This document shows positions 17,571-27,014 of a stretch of 35,304 bases of DNA, one piece after another. A model generated the notes under the pieces. The model was not told the DNA's origin. It saw only the letters and a program-made list of their open reading frames with translations, and did not search any database. This DNA is from an uncultured Fidelibacterota bacterium (GTDB lineage Bacteria; Fidelibacterota; Marinisomatia; Marinisomatales; UBA1611). Every line of letters begins with the position of its first letter. Within the stretch, counting starts at the first letter, position 1. The stretch lies in contig CACEHW010000007.1 of assembly GCA_902559415.1 (NCBI GenBank), forward strand, positions 1-35,304, written 5' to 3'. The position numbers and the translations under genes are program-made.

Positions 17571-19463
17571 TTACTTAAGGAATAACATTTTACCTTGTAA
17601 TCTTCTTCCATCTGATTCAATATCGTACAGATACATTCCTGTCGGAACAATTGTACCATTTGAGCTCTTACCATTCCAACTAACATCATATGCTCCGGCA
17701 TTGACTTGCTTGTTCATGATAGTTGCAACTTTCTCGCCATTTAGAGCATAGACAGTAACTTTCACATTACTACTACGATCATTTGTGAAACGTATTTTAG
17801 TTGTTGGGTTAAATGGGTTTGGATAGTTGCCTTGAAGTGCAAATTTATCTACAGTAATATTGTTATCATTCACCGTGCTAAGTGCTCCCATGTATGACCA
17901 ATGAGAATCTACACGCTGTGTCCATTTTGCTGGGAAACAGTTTGCATAGCTTTGAACAAAAAGTCTACCACCTTTATTATTCCAGAGTTCTCCATAGTAG
18001 TATGCATTTTCCCATTGAAAATCATTAGTATCAAGATCATGACCTGAATCATCAACTATTACAGGGTCTCCATTTGCGTAAGTTAGTGGAGTTCCTGCTG
18101 CAGTTAACTGTGCTTGAAGTCCTGTTACATTTCCAAGTATGTAAGGTAGTAATGCATTTCCTACATCATCTAACCCTAATCCAGCAGCAAGCCATGCCCC
18201 AACTTGAGCTGTGGCAGCAGCTGGTACACCTGCAGCTTCAACAGCTGCAACGGTAGCATCAGACATATCCCAATAGTAAAGAGTGTATTCTAATACAGAA
18301 TCTACAATCGCAGGAATATTCGGAGCGGTAGGGTCAGCTAGTGCTCCTGCTAAAGCAGCAGCTTGCACACCAGCAGTAATACCATTTAAAGTGATTAGGG
18401 TATTCCATGTCGCATAGTAACCTGTGTACTGTAATCCCTCATCTCCGCTAAAAGCTACACCATCTCCACCACCTAATACGTCACCAGTTGGGTCAAAAAC
18501 GTAGAACCAGTCAGATGAAGTCGCTCCATCTGGTACGCCATCACCGTCAAGATCAATTCCTGTTGCACCTGCTGCAAAAGGAGTATTGTCTGTTGGTACA
18601 TTTATAGTGATACCAGCAGCAGCAGCTTGCGCAGCAACGGCTGGAATAGTAACAGAGTCTACAGGAAGAGCACTTCTTCCAAGCATACCGTTCAATAGTC
18701 CTAATTCAGCTTCAGCTTGTACGTAATATGGATCACCATCACTAACAATCCCTAGATCTGCTTCAACTCCATCAAAAGCTTCCCAACCAATATTTAATCC
18801 GTCAATTGCAGAATAAGTATCATCAGTGTAATTTGCTTGGATATAGCCCCAGCTTTCCATTGGGGTTCCAGCTCCATAATTAACACCATATACATCAGTA
18901 GTCATATTCGGAGCACTAAAAGTAGCAAACACACCTGAGGTAATAATTCCCCATCCCCATCTTACTTTATTTCCAGCAAGTAAAATTGGATCATGACCAC
19001 CATTTGTCCAAGTACCAGCATCTTGAATAGGCAAGAAAACTTGTGTTGTTACGCAGTTTTCAGTATTAGTAGTTGGGTATACGCTACCTTGGTTTATGGT
19101 ATATACACCATCAGCAAAATCTGTGTTAAGCCCTAGACCAAAAGCAGCTAAGGCAGCAGCAGAGCCTAATGGAACTTTTGTAACAGCCATTGTGTCACCA
19201 ACATCAAAGTAAGGCAATGAGAAGTCAAAAATCCCATCATCTCCAGCCATTGGCCAACCTACAGTAACATCGTAAGTTGCTTCTTCTTCATCATATGTGG
19301 TGATGTGGACATTACCATCGTTACCAACTTGCTCGATGTCTCTAGCAACGATTGTATACTCCACTACTAGACTGTCGAGTTCAAAGTTACCCTCAATATT
19401 TTGAGCAGATAAGTTTGAATAACTAATAATTATTGAAAGAAAAACATATAACATTCTTCTCAT
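17571..19463 (-). CDS. Secreted protein with T9SS-type C-terminal sorting domain
   Basis: Signal peptide MRRMLYVFLSIIISYSNLSAQ; C-terminal GNYPNPFNPTTKIRFTNDRSSNVKVTVYALNGEKVATIMNKQVNAGAYDVSWNGKSSNGTIVPTGMYLYDIESDGRRLQGKMLFLK; strong AAGGAGG RBS. Confidence 0.88.
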   Translation of the reverse strand: MRRMLYVFLSIIISYSNLSAQNIEGNFELDSLVVEYTIVARDIEQVGNDGNVHITTYDEEEATYDVTVGWPMAGDDGIFDFSLPYFDVGDTMAVTKVPLGSAAALAAFGLGLNTDFADGVYTINQGSVYPTTNTENCVTTQVFLPIQDAGTWTNGGHDPILLAGNKVRWGWGIITSGVFATFSAPNMTTDVYGVNYGAGTPMESWGYIQANYTDDTYSAIDGLNIGWEAFDGVEADLGIVSDGDPYYVQAEAELGLLNGMLGRSALPVDSVTIPAVAAQAAAAGITINVPTDNTPFAAGATGIDLDGDGVPDGATSSDWFYVFDPTGDVLGGGDGVAFSGDEGLQYTGYYATWNTLITLNGITAGVQAAALAGALADPTAPNIPAIVDSVLEYTLYYWDMSDATVAAVEAAGVPAAATAQVGAWLAAGLGLDDVGNALLPYILGNVTGLQAQLTAAGTPLTYANGDPVIVDDSGHDLDTNDFQWENAYYYGELWNNKGGRLFVQSYANCFPAKWTQRVDSHWSYMGALSTVNDNNITVDKFALQGNYPNPFNPTTKIRFTNDRSSNVKVTVYALNGEKVATIMNKQVNAGAYDVSWNGKSSNGTIVPTGMYLYDIESDGRRLQGKMLFLK

Positions 19464-19492
19464 TTATTCCTCCTTGGTTTATAATTGTCTCA

Positions 19493-19509
19493 GCTACAAT
19501 TATTGTAGC
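19493..19509. promoter_or_regulatory. 17-nt palindrome GCTACAAT-T-ATTGTAGC 5' of the secreted-protein gene
   Basis: Perfect 8+1+8 inverted repeat 29 nt upstream of the ATG at 19463; candidate operator or 5'UTR hairpin. Confidence 0.4.
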
Positions 19510-19566
19510 AATGAATTAACATTTATCCCTAAAACTAGTTAAATCCTTGGCAAGTATCAAAGCGCT

Positions 19567-19668
19567 TTATTTTTTTTGATTTGACCTTGCCCACAACATC
19601 CATAGGGAGTATAAAAATATGATACTTCCGAAAACAAATATCGCATTTAGAATTATATCACTTACCAT
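19567..19668 (-). CDS. Candidate 33-aa single-TM small protein
   Basis: Not in the ORF track (below cutoff). Reads MVSDIILNAIFVFGSIIFLYSLWMLWARSNQKK*: one hydrophobic helix with a positively charged C-terminus. Confidence 0.35.
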   Translation of the reverse strand: MVSDIILNAIFVFGSIIFLYSLWMLWARSNQKK

Positions 19669-19742
19669 ATTATTTAAGTCTGAAGGTTTTTTTTAAAAAG
19701 GATTTAATTAGTTAAATTCAAATGATAATTAATCAAAAATAC

Positions 19743-20504
19743 ATGAAAATAGCGGTATTAGTAAAGCAAGTTATTGGCTCTGAATCAGCCTTAGAAATTT
19801 CTTCAGATCAAAAATGGATTGATGAGTCCAATGCTACTTTTGTAATGAACCCTCCAGATAATTACGCGATCGAAGAAGCGATGCAAATTAAAGAGAAATT
19901 AGGGGATGGAGAGGTTGTTATCGTAAGCATGGGTCCGCAAAGAGTACAAAAAGTTATAAGAGAAGGTTTATCTAAAGGTGCTGATAGAGGAATTCACATT
20001 GAGACCCAAGAATCTAAAAATATTGATCCTCTTGAAGTCGCAAAAAATATATGTCATTCTATAGAGCAGGAAAACTTTGATCTAATTTTATCAGGTCTTC
20101 AATCAGACGATACTGGAATGGGGCAAACAGGAGTTTTAATAGGCGAGCTATTAAACATGTCTACCGCAACCCTTGCTATCGAAACGGATATTGATCAAGA
20201 AACAATTAAAGTTAAAAGAGAATTGGAATCAGGATGGTTTCAATGGGTCACACTTGATTCTCCTTCATCTGTGAGCATTCAGTCTGGAATAAACCAACCC
20301 AGGTATCCATCACTAAAAGGGATCATGGGCGCTAAGAAAAAAGAAATCAAGGTAATTGCTGCGTCAATAGAAGATAGTAAGCAAAACCTAGATAAGATAT
20401 TCGTACCCCAAAAATCAAAAGAAACAGAAGTAATTGATACAGACGTTGATGCTTCGGTTGATAGGATTGTTGATATTCTAAGGTCAGAGATAAAAGCATT
20501 TTAA
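19743..20504 (+). CDS. etfB: Electron transfer flavoprotein beta subunit
   Basis: MKIAVLVKQV start (internal ATG at 19743 preferred over 19722), NPPDNYAIEEAMQIKE, LSGLQSDDTGMGQTGVLIGELL. Confidence 0.93.
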   Translation: MKIAVLVKQVIGSESALEISSDQKWIDESNATFVMNPPDNYAIEEAMQIKEKLGDGEVVIVSMGPQRVQKVIREGLSKGADRGIHIETQESKNIDPLEVAKNICHSIEQENFDLILSGLQSDDTGMGQTGVLIGELLNMSTATLAIETDIDQETIKVKRELESGWFQWVTLDSPSSVSIQSGINQPRYPSLKGIMGAKKKEIKVIAASIEDSKQNLDKIFVPQKSKETEVIDTDVDASVDRIVDILRSEIKAF

Positions 20505-20505
20505 A

Positions 20506-21450
20506 ATGAATATCCTAGTAATTATAGAGCATAAAAATGGTGTGATGCATCGGATGAGCAAAGAAGCAATTGCAGGAGCGCAAAAAATTGGTGGTAATGT
20601 CACTGCTTTGGTCATTGGTGAAAACTCTGATTCAATTACAGATGAGCTCTCTAGCTTTCAAATCGAAAAAACTTTACTTGTGACCAATGAAAAAGTAACC
20701 TCCTATAATGTTGATGGCTACAAAGAGATTATCCTTCAAATTGTTAAAGTAGTTAATCCCGAATTTATTATTACTGGGCACACATATCAGGCTAGAGACT
20801 TTATGCCGAGATTGAGCGCTAGCTTAGATATACCCTTCATACCTGATCTAGTTAGTGTTGAAAATAGCAGTTTTACAAAACAGATTATGAACTCAAAACT
20901 GAATGCATCCATATCATCATCAAGTGGGCCTGTATTAATTAGTTTTCAATCTGCGAGTTTCAGTGAAGAAAATATTTCTAAAGGTTCCAGCCCATTAGAA
21001 AAATTTGAAGTATCTCTTGACGCATCTAATATTAGATCAACAGCTGATGAGCCTTTCCAAGAATCAGCGTCAGAGGTTGATCTAGAAAGTGCAGAGCTAA
21101 TTGTTTCAGTAGGTAGGGGGATTGAAAAGGAAGAAAATAAATCTATCGCTTTTGATTTAGCCGAGGTGTTAGGTGCTGAAGTCTCAGCAAGTAGGCCAGT
21201 TGTTGATGCTGGTTGGCTTCCTAGCTCTCGTCAAGTTGGTAGTTCTGGTAGCACGGTTAGTCCAAAATTATATTTTTCTTTAGGGGTCTCTGGAGCGATA
21301 CAGCATGTTGTAGGTATGAAAGGATCAAAAAATATCTTAGCTATAAATAAAGATCCTGATGCTCCTATCTTTGAAATAGCTGATTATGCTGTCGTTGGGG
21401 ACTTATTAGATATAATCCCAAAGCTTATTGAAAAGCTTAAAGATCTCTAG
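20506..21450 (+). CDS. etfA: Electron transfer flavoprotein alpha subunit
   Basis: C-terminal FAD domain VSVGRGI, ASRPVVDAGWLPSSRQVGSSGSTVSPKLYFSLGVSGAIQHVVGMKGSKNILAINKDPDAPIFEIADYAVVGDL. Confidence 0.96.
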   Translation: MNILVIIEHKNGVMHRMSKEAIAGAQKIGGNVTALVIGENSDSITDELSSFQIEKTLLVTNEKVTSYNVDGYKEIILQIVKVVNPEFIITGHTYQARDFMPRLSASLDIPFIPDLVSVENSSFTKQIMNSKLNASISSSSGPVLISFQSASFSEENISKGSSPLEKFEVSLDASNIRSTADEPFQESASEVDLESAELIVSVGRGIEKEENKSIAFDLAEVLGAEVSASRPVVDAGWLPSSRQVGSSGSTVSPKLYFSLGVSGAIQHVVGMKGSKNILAINKDPDAPIFEIADYAVVGDLLDIIPKLIEKLKDL

Positions 21451-21606
21451 CTTTAAAACCTTCTAGTTTCCAACTATTTCCATATCACTTTTTTGCCATA
21501 GATTATCACTATGTACTTAATTTTTATTAGAGATTTCAGTATTAATAAAATCAATTATTTTGAAAAATTATTTATAATGTATTCTTTAAAGAATCAGGTT
21601 TATTAA

Positions 21607-23616
21607 ATGCTTTCAAACATAGAGAAGATCATTTTTATTATTATAGCGTTAGGCGCATTTGGTCTTTCGTATGTTACCTTTGGTAAAATGTTCAAGGCGA
21701 TTAGCGTTGGCTCTAACCCCATTGATTGGAAAAGGGCATTACTAAATTTCCCAAAAGGCTTACAGGTATTCATAAGTCAAAGAACATTATTTAAAACAAG
21801 GCCAGTTATTGGATTCATTCATGCCCTTATTGCATGGGGTTTTACGTTTTATTTAATTGTAAACATGGTGGATGTATTGTATGGTTTTATACCTGGGTTT
21901 CATTTCTTCCCAAATCATCTAATAGGCAAAACATATAGAATATTTGTTGATACTTTTACCGTTCTAGTTCTGATAGGGGTAATTTATTTTTTAATACGAC
22001 GATTCATCCTAAACGATAATAGGTTAATTATTAATAAGCCTGTGATGTTGAGCGAAGAAGCAAGAGTTGGAATGCGTAATGACTCTCTTTTGGTTGGCTT
22101 GTTTATTTTCTTACATGTTGGCGCTAGATTTTTATCTGCAAGTTTTGAAATTGCTAAAAATGGATCTGATGCATTCCAACCTGCTGCAACAATTATCTCA
22201 TTGTTGTGGTCTGATGTCAGCCAAGAAAATGTTATTTTATTAGAGCATATTACGTGGTGGATAGCATTAGGTCTAATCCTGGGATTCTTACCATATTTCC
22301 CTTTTACCAAGCATGCTCATTTGTTTATGGGGCCATTGAATTATATGGTAAAAGATGAACGCTCTTCAATGGCGGCTATAGAAACAATTAACTTTGAAGA
22401 TGATTCGATTGATCAGTATGGAGCGGGGCAGATTAATCAATTACCACAATCTCAACTTCTAGATGCCTATGCATGTATACAGTGTAGCCGCTGCCAAGAT
22501 GCTTGCCCTGCTTATGAAACAGGGAAGGAGCTTTCGCCATCAGCTCTTGAGATTAACAAAAGATATTTTTTAAATAATCATTTAGATGAATTCATTGATG
22601 GTTCAATTCCTGATGCTGCGATTACAGATTTGATGCTCACAGATGAAGCGGCCTGGAGTTGCACTACTTGTGGTTATTGTGTTGAGGTATGCCCTGTTGG
22701 GAATGAGCCTATGCTTGATATTCTTAGGGCTCGGCAGGACCTGGTAATGATGGAAAGCAAATTCCCGCAAGAAGCGATGGAAACTTTTGATAAAATTGAA
22801 AACTATGGTAATCCTTGGGGTTTAAGCCCTCAAGAAAGAGAAGTCTGGATGGATGGTAGGGATGTACCACTAATGAGAGAGAAGAAAGAAGCAGAAGTAT
22901 TATACTGGGCAGGCTGTGCTGGAGCCTATGATAGCAGAGGAAAAGAAATCTCACAGGCGGTCGTTGATGTGCTTAAAGAAGCAGAAGTTGATTTTGCATC
23001 TTTAGGTAATGAAGAAACATGTACCGGTGATTCTGCGCGCAGAATTGGGAATGAATACCTTTTCCAGGCAATGGCCGAAAAAAACTTAGAAACTTTTGGA
23101 AAATATAAATTTAAAAAAATTGTCACACAGTGTCCGCATTGCTTTACAACTTTAAAAAATGATTATTCTGAATTAGGAGCTGATCTTGAGGTGGTACATC
23201 ATTCACAATTTATTGGCCAGTTGGTAAGTGATGGGAAAATTTCTCCTAAAGCATGGTTAGATGAAGATGTTACTTATCATGATGCATGTTATTTAGGAAG
23301 ACATAATGATGAGTATGACGCGCCACGGGATGTTATTCAGTCTATAATGAAAGATGGGAATCTTAAAGAAATGGAACAATCAAGAGAAGAGAGTTTTTGT
23401 TGTGGTGCAGGTGGCGGGAATATGTGGTATGAAATAAAGACAGGTGAAAGAATAAATCATAATCGTTTCAAACAAGCTGCTGAAACAGGAGCAACGACCG
23501 TTGCAACCGCTTGTAATTTTTGTAATATAATGATGGAAGATGGAATGAAAGTAACGGGCAATGATGAAAAAATGAAGGTAATGGACATTGCAGAATTAGT
23601 ATCTAAAAGTCTATAA
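21607..23616 (+). CDS. Membrane-bound Fe-S ETF:quinone oxidoreductase-type protein (EMO/EtfD-like; NarI-like TM + 2x4Fe-4S + CCG domains)
   Basis: N-terminal TM helices; CIQCSRCQDACPAYETG and CTTCGYCVEVCPVGN clusters; CCG-type CTGDSARRIGNE and CCGAGGGNMW; adjacent to etfBA. Confidence 0.85.
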   Translation: MLSNIEKIIFIIIALGAFGLSYVTFGKMFKAISVGSNPIDWKRALLNFPKGLQVFISQRTLFKTRPVIGFIHALIAWGFTFYLIVNMVDVLYGFIPGFHFFPNHLIGKTYRIFVDTFTVLVLIGVIYFLIRRFILNDNRLIINKPVMLSEEARVGMRNDSLLVGLFIFLHVGARFLSASFEIAKNGSDAFQPAATIISLLWSDVSQENVILLEHITWWIALGLILGFLPYFPFTKHAHLFMGPLNYMVKDERSSMAAIETINFEDDSIDQYGAGQINQLPQSQLLDAYACIQCSRCQDACPAYETGKELSPSALEINKRYFLNNHLDEFIDGSIPDAAITDLMLTDEAAWSCTTCGYCVEVCPVGNEPMLDILRARQDLVMMESKFPQEAMETFDKIENYGNPWGLSPQEREVWMDGRDVPLMREKKEAEVLYWAGCAGAYDSRGKEISQAVVDVLKEAEVDFASLGNEETCTGDSARRIGNEYLFQAMAEKNLETFGKYKFKKIVTQCPHCFTTLKNDYSELGADLEVVHHSQFIGQLVSDGKISPKAWLDEDVTYHDACYLGRHNDEYDAPRDVIQSIMKDGNLKEMEQSREESFCCGAGGGNMWYEIKTGERINHNRFKQAAETGATTVATACNFCNIMMEDGMKVTGNDEKMKVMDIAELVSKSL

Positions 23617-23628
23617 TGTAATTAGATA

Positions 23629-25467
23629 TTAATTTTTTCTTTCCTTTTCAAAGCCATTATCTTTCAGCCAAGTTTTGGCTTTGTCCTCATTTTTTGTATT
23701 AATTAAAAATATAATCTGATTTCCATTTTTAATATTCATTGTACTATCTATAGGCTCTAACGTTTTCTTCTTTTTAATAACCATAGGTAGTAAAAACCCT
23801 TTTATGCTTTCATCTGATAGGTCAAACTTTTTATCATGCTTGTAAATAAAAGACTGATGGCGCGTTAAGTTTTGTTTAACCAGCGCGCACCAAAAATCCA
23901 TGTCAGCCGAATGACCAAATGGGATCTTCCCGCCAGCATCAACAATCATTTTTGGAGTAATACCTTCATGAGAATCTTTTATTCCAATCAGGATTGACAT
24001 CTCCTTACTCAAGTGTTTTGCTCTTTGAGAAAATATATAGTTTACTTCTTCATTGCCACTTAATGCGATAATGCCTTTCCTAATATCTGGTTCAGCTCTT
24101 TGAAGTGTTCGATCATCTAATGCATTTCCAAAGAATACTTTAATACCTTCATTTTCAGCTTTTAAGCAGGAGTTAGGATCTTCATCTATACAAATTATAT
24201 CGTTACCGGCTTTTTTCAACAACCTTGATAGTAGTCGCGAGATTTCATGTGCTCCTAAAATTATCCAACCGGATTGACTTCTTCTTCTAAGGTCAAGTTT
24301 TCCAGCTACAAAACCACCCGTTAAGCCTGCTAGTAAAACAGTTATTATAATTAATAAGAACACCAGAGCTCTAAGTTGAGTTCCATCAAAGCCGTGCATC
24401 TCAAGCTCATACACGAATAAGGACGCTACTGCAGCTGCAACAATTCCTCTTGGAGCTATCCAAGACAGTAACAGTTTTTGTTTAATGTCTAGCCCAGTAT
24501 TTTCTGTCCCAATAAATACAGATAGAGGACGAATTAAAAAGATTAACATTCCTACACTAATGAGGCCTGGTATACCTAGGTTAAAGATTTGTTCAATTCT
24601 TACATCAGCAGACAGAAGAATGAATAACATTCCTATCATTAAGACAGTAAGCTGCTCTTTGAACTCTAGTAGATCTTGCTGGATATATGTTTTTGAATTA
24701 CCAATTGTCATTCCGGCAATTGTAACTGCAGCAATTCCACTTTCTGGGCTAATAGTATTAGAAACCTGAAATAGAGCAATTACCCAACTTAAAATAAAAA
24801 CATTTTCAAGCCCATCAGGTATTAGGTCTCTAAAACGGAACATTACGGTAAGTAAATAACCGCCAGAAATACCCAATATAGCTCCAACTCCTAACCGAGA
24901 CATGATATGATAAAGTCCTGTGACAAAGGATAGTCCAGAAGGACTTATTGCAATTTCAAGTGCAACTACAGCTACAATAGCACCAATAGCATCTAGAAGT
25001 ATTCCCTCTGCCTCAAGAATAGTACTAACCCCATGGTGAACTCGTATTCTTTTTAAAAGTGGAGTAATAACTGTAGGGCCAGTTACAACGATTAATGTCC
25101 CAAATAATATTGAAGTTCTAAAATCCCAACCAAGTACAACAATTGTAATGAAGGTTCCTCCAATTAGTGTAACCAAAGCACCTTTAATTATTAAACCACG
25201 AATCGCTCTTCTTTCCCTCATTATTCTGCTGATTCGTAAGTTCATTCCACCTTCGAAAAGAATTATTGCAACCGCAAAACCAACCAGTATATGTAACCCT
25301 GGTCCAATCGAAGTTGGGTCAATCCAATTAAGGCCATCAGGTCCAAATAAGATTCCAGATAATAGAAGGAGTACAATCCCGGGTAGATGGAGATGCTTTG
25401 AACCAACCTGGGCTAACATCCCGAGGACCATCGAAAGCCCTATAGTAAGTGCAGGGTTATGCATCAA
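23629..25467 (-). CDS. CPA-type cation:proton antiporter with C-terminal RCK/TrkA-N-like domain
   Basis: FEGGMNLRISRI, TGPTVITPLLKRIRVHHGVSTILEAEGILLDAIGAIVAVVALE; C-terminal NAD-binding-like region IICIDEDPNSCLKAENEGIKVFFGNALDDRTLQRA. Confidence 0.85.
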   Translation of the reverse strand: MMHNPALTIGLSMVLGMLAQVGSKHLHLPGIVLLLLSGILFGPDGLNWIDPTSIGPGLHILVGFAVAIILFEGGMNLRISRIMRERRAIRGLIIKGALVTLIGGTFITIVVLGWDFRTSILFGTLIVVTGPTVITPLLKRIRVHHGVSTILEAEGILLDAIGAIVAVVALEIAISPSGLSFVTGLYHIMSRLGVGAILGISGGYLLTVMFRFRDLIPDGLENVFILSWVIALFQVSNTISPESGIAAVTIAGMTIGNSKTYIQQDLLEFKEQLTVLMIGMLFILLSADVRIEQIFNLGIPGLISVGMLIFLIRPLSVFIGTENTGLDIKQKLLLSWIAPRGIVAAAVASLFVYELEMHGFDGTQLRALVFLLIIITVLLAGLTGGFVAGKLDLRRRSQSGWIILGAHEISRLLSRLLKKAGNDIICIDEDPNSCLKAENEGIKVFFGNALDDRTLQRAEPDIRKGIIALSGNEEVNYIFSQRAKHLSKEMSILIGIKDSHEGITPKMIVDAGGKIPFGHSADMDFWCALVKQNLTRHQSFIYKHDKKFDLSDESIKGFLLPMVIKKKKTLEPIDSTMNIKNGNQIIFLINTKNEDKAKTWLKDNGFEKERKN

Positions 25468-25483
25468 TCAAATAAGAATAGAA

Positions 25484-26323
25484 TTAGCTTTTGAGTCCAA
25501 TCTCTAAAAGCCTTTCTTTTAAGTATGTATTTGCTGTGTAATTTTTAGAAAGTTTTACTTCATCTCTAGGGTGGAGAAATAGTGGCATTGAATAGCGACT
25601 ATCATTATTTATTTCGGAAGACGGGTTTACTACCCTATGAGTTGTTGATGGATAATATCCCCCTGATACTTCTTTGAGCATATCTCCGATATTGACAATT
25701 ATAGTACCAGGGTCTGTAGTTATCTCATGCCAATTACCACTCTTGTCTTTTGCTTCAAGACCAGGTCTAGTTCCAGCAACTAATAATGTAATAAGGTTAA
25801 TATCCTCATGCGCAGCAGCTCTTAATGATTTGCTGTCTTCATCTCCTAAAAAGGGAGGATAGTGGATCACTCTAAGTAAATTTGTTCTACTATCCTTTAT
25901 CATATTTTTTAAGGGTTCGCTAAAGTTTGATTGAACATCATGAGGGGTGTTAATCTCTATCCACTCAAGTAATAATGAGGTCATTTCTACTAGGCTATCA
26001 TAAAGCTTTTTTGTGTTATCTGATAGGTCTGGAGGTTTTTTACCCCAAGAATAAAAATGAAAAAATTCTTTATGGTCTTTCGCGCTATATCCCTTTGCGT
26101 TTTCGGTTCCAAGTGGGAAGTATCCATCTTGATTTATTGGATCAAATAAGTACTGATGCTTGGATTCAGAATTGAAGAAAACTTTCCATTCTTTGTATAC
26201 ATCTTCTACAAGCTGGGCTTTTATTGGGTGATCAACGATAACCCCGAAACCAGTTTCTTTTAAAGATTTAGTGAATGCAGCTGGAGCATCTTTATCATTA
26301 TAACGAATCTTGGCTACCTTCAT
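25484..26323 (-). CDS. 2OG-Fe(II)/isopenicillin N synthase-family oxygenase
   Basis: RVIHYPP, AAHEDINLITLLVAG (HxD), NIGDMLKEVSGGYYPSTTHRV, RYSMPLFLHP. Confidence 0.88.
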   Translation of the reverse strand: MKVAKIRYNDKDAPAAFTKSLKETGFGVIVDHPIKAQLVEDVYKEWKVFFNSESKHQYLFDPINQDGYFPLGTENAKGYSAKDHKEFFHFYSWGKKPPDLSDNTKKLYDSLVEMTSLLLEWIEINTPHDVQSNFSEPLKNMIKDSRTNLLRVIHYPPFLGDEDSKSLRAAAHEDINLITLLVAGTRPGLEAKDKSGNWHEITTDPGTIIVNIGDMLKEVSGGYYPSTTHRVVNPSSEINNDSRYSMPLFLHPRDEVKLSKNYTANTYLKERLLEIGLKS

Positions 26324-26339
26324 ATAAAAAATTAAAGAA

Positions 26340-26762
26340 CTAATCCATTGCTATCAATTTTATATTTGCCTCTGATGCATAATTAATAATTCTTTCATCT
26401 CGATAAAACTCATCATAGTAAATAGTCTTTATCCCAGAGTTTGCTATAAGCTTGAAACAATTGTAGCATGGTGATGCTGTTACAAATATTTCTGCCTCAT
26501 TAATACTGACTCCATTTTTAGCAGCTTGGACAATTGCATTCGCCTCTGCATGGGTAGTACGTACACAATGGCCATCAATCATTTCATGTCCAATTTCATC
26601 ACAGTGTTTTAGGCCTTTTATGCTACCGTTGTAGCCCGTAGATAAAATTGTTTTGTCTCTCACAATTACAGCTCCGACATGCTTGCGGTCGCATGTTGAG
26701 CGAGTGGCCACCTCTTTTGCGATATTCATAAAATATGTTTTCCAACTAACTCGGTCATTCAT
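26340..26762 (-). CDS. dCMP deaminase-family protein
   Basis: CDRKHVGAVIVRD, TGYNGS, HAEANAI and PCYNCFKLI zinc-binding deaminase motifs. Confidence 0.9.
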   Translation of the reverse strand: MNDRVSWKTYFMNIAKEVATRSTCDRKHVGAVIVRDKTILSTGYNGSIKGLKHCDEIGHEMIDGHCVRTTHAEANAIVQAAKNGVSINEAEIFVTASPCYNCFKLIANSGIKTIYYDEFYRDERIINYASEANIKLIAMD

Positions 26763-26764
26763 AA

Positions 26765-27013
26765 TCAGTTATTTCTGTTAAAAATTTTTACTGCGTGTCG
26801 AGGTTCACCAAAATATATTTTATCTGCTACCTGAGCTACGTTTGCCACTATGATTAAATAAGCCCAGGTTGGTATTGGTACACCTGCGCAGCCTTTTATA
26901 ATTACTTTCTTTTTACTAAAAGTAGAAAAGTCCATCAAATTAATTTTTTCCCTAAAAGATTTTTCTTTTATAATGCCTTCATCTAAAAAATCTTCTAATA
27001 ATATTGTTTCCAT
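26765..27013 (-). CDS. DUF2480-like small protein
   Basis: VIIKGCAGVPIPTWAYLIIVANVAQVADKIYFGEPRHAVKIF pattern; co-directional with the suf genes. Confidence 0.6.
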   Translation of the reverse strand: METILLEDFLDEGIIKEKSFREKINLMDFSTFSKKKVIIKGCAGVPIPTWAYLIIVANVAQVADKIYFGEPRHAVKIFNRNN

Positions 27014-27014
27014 T

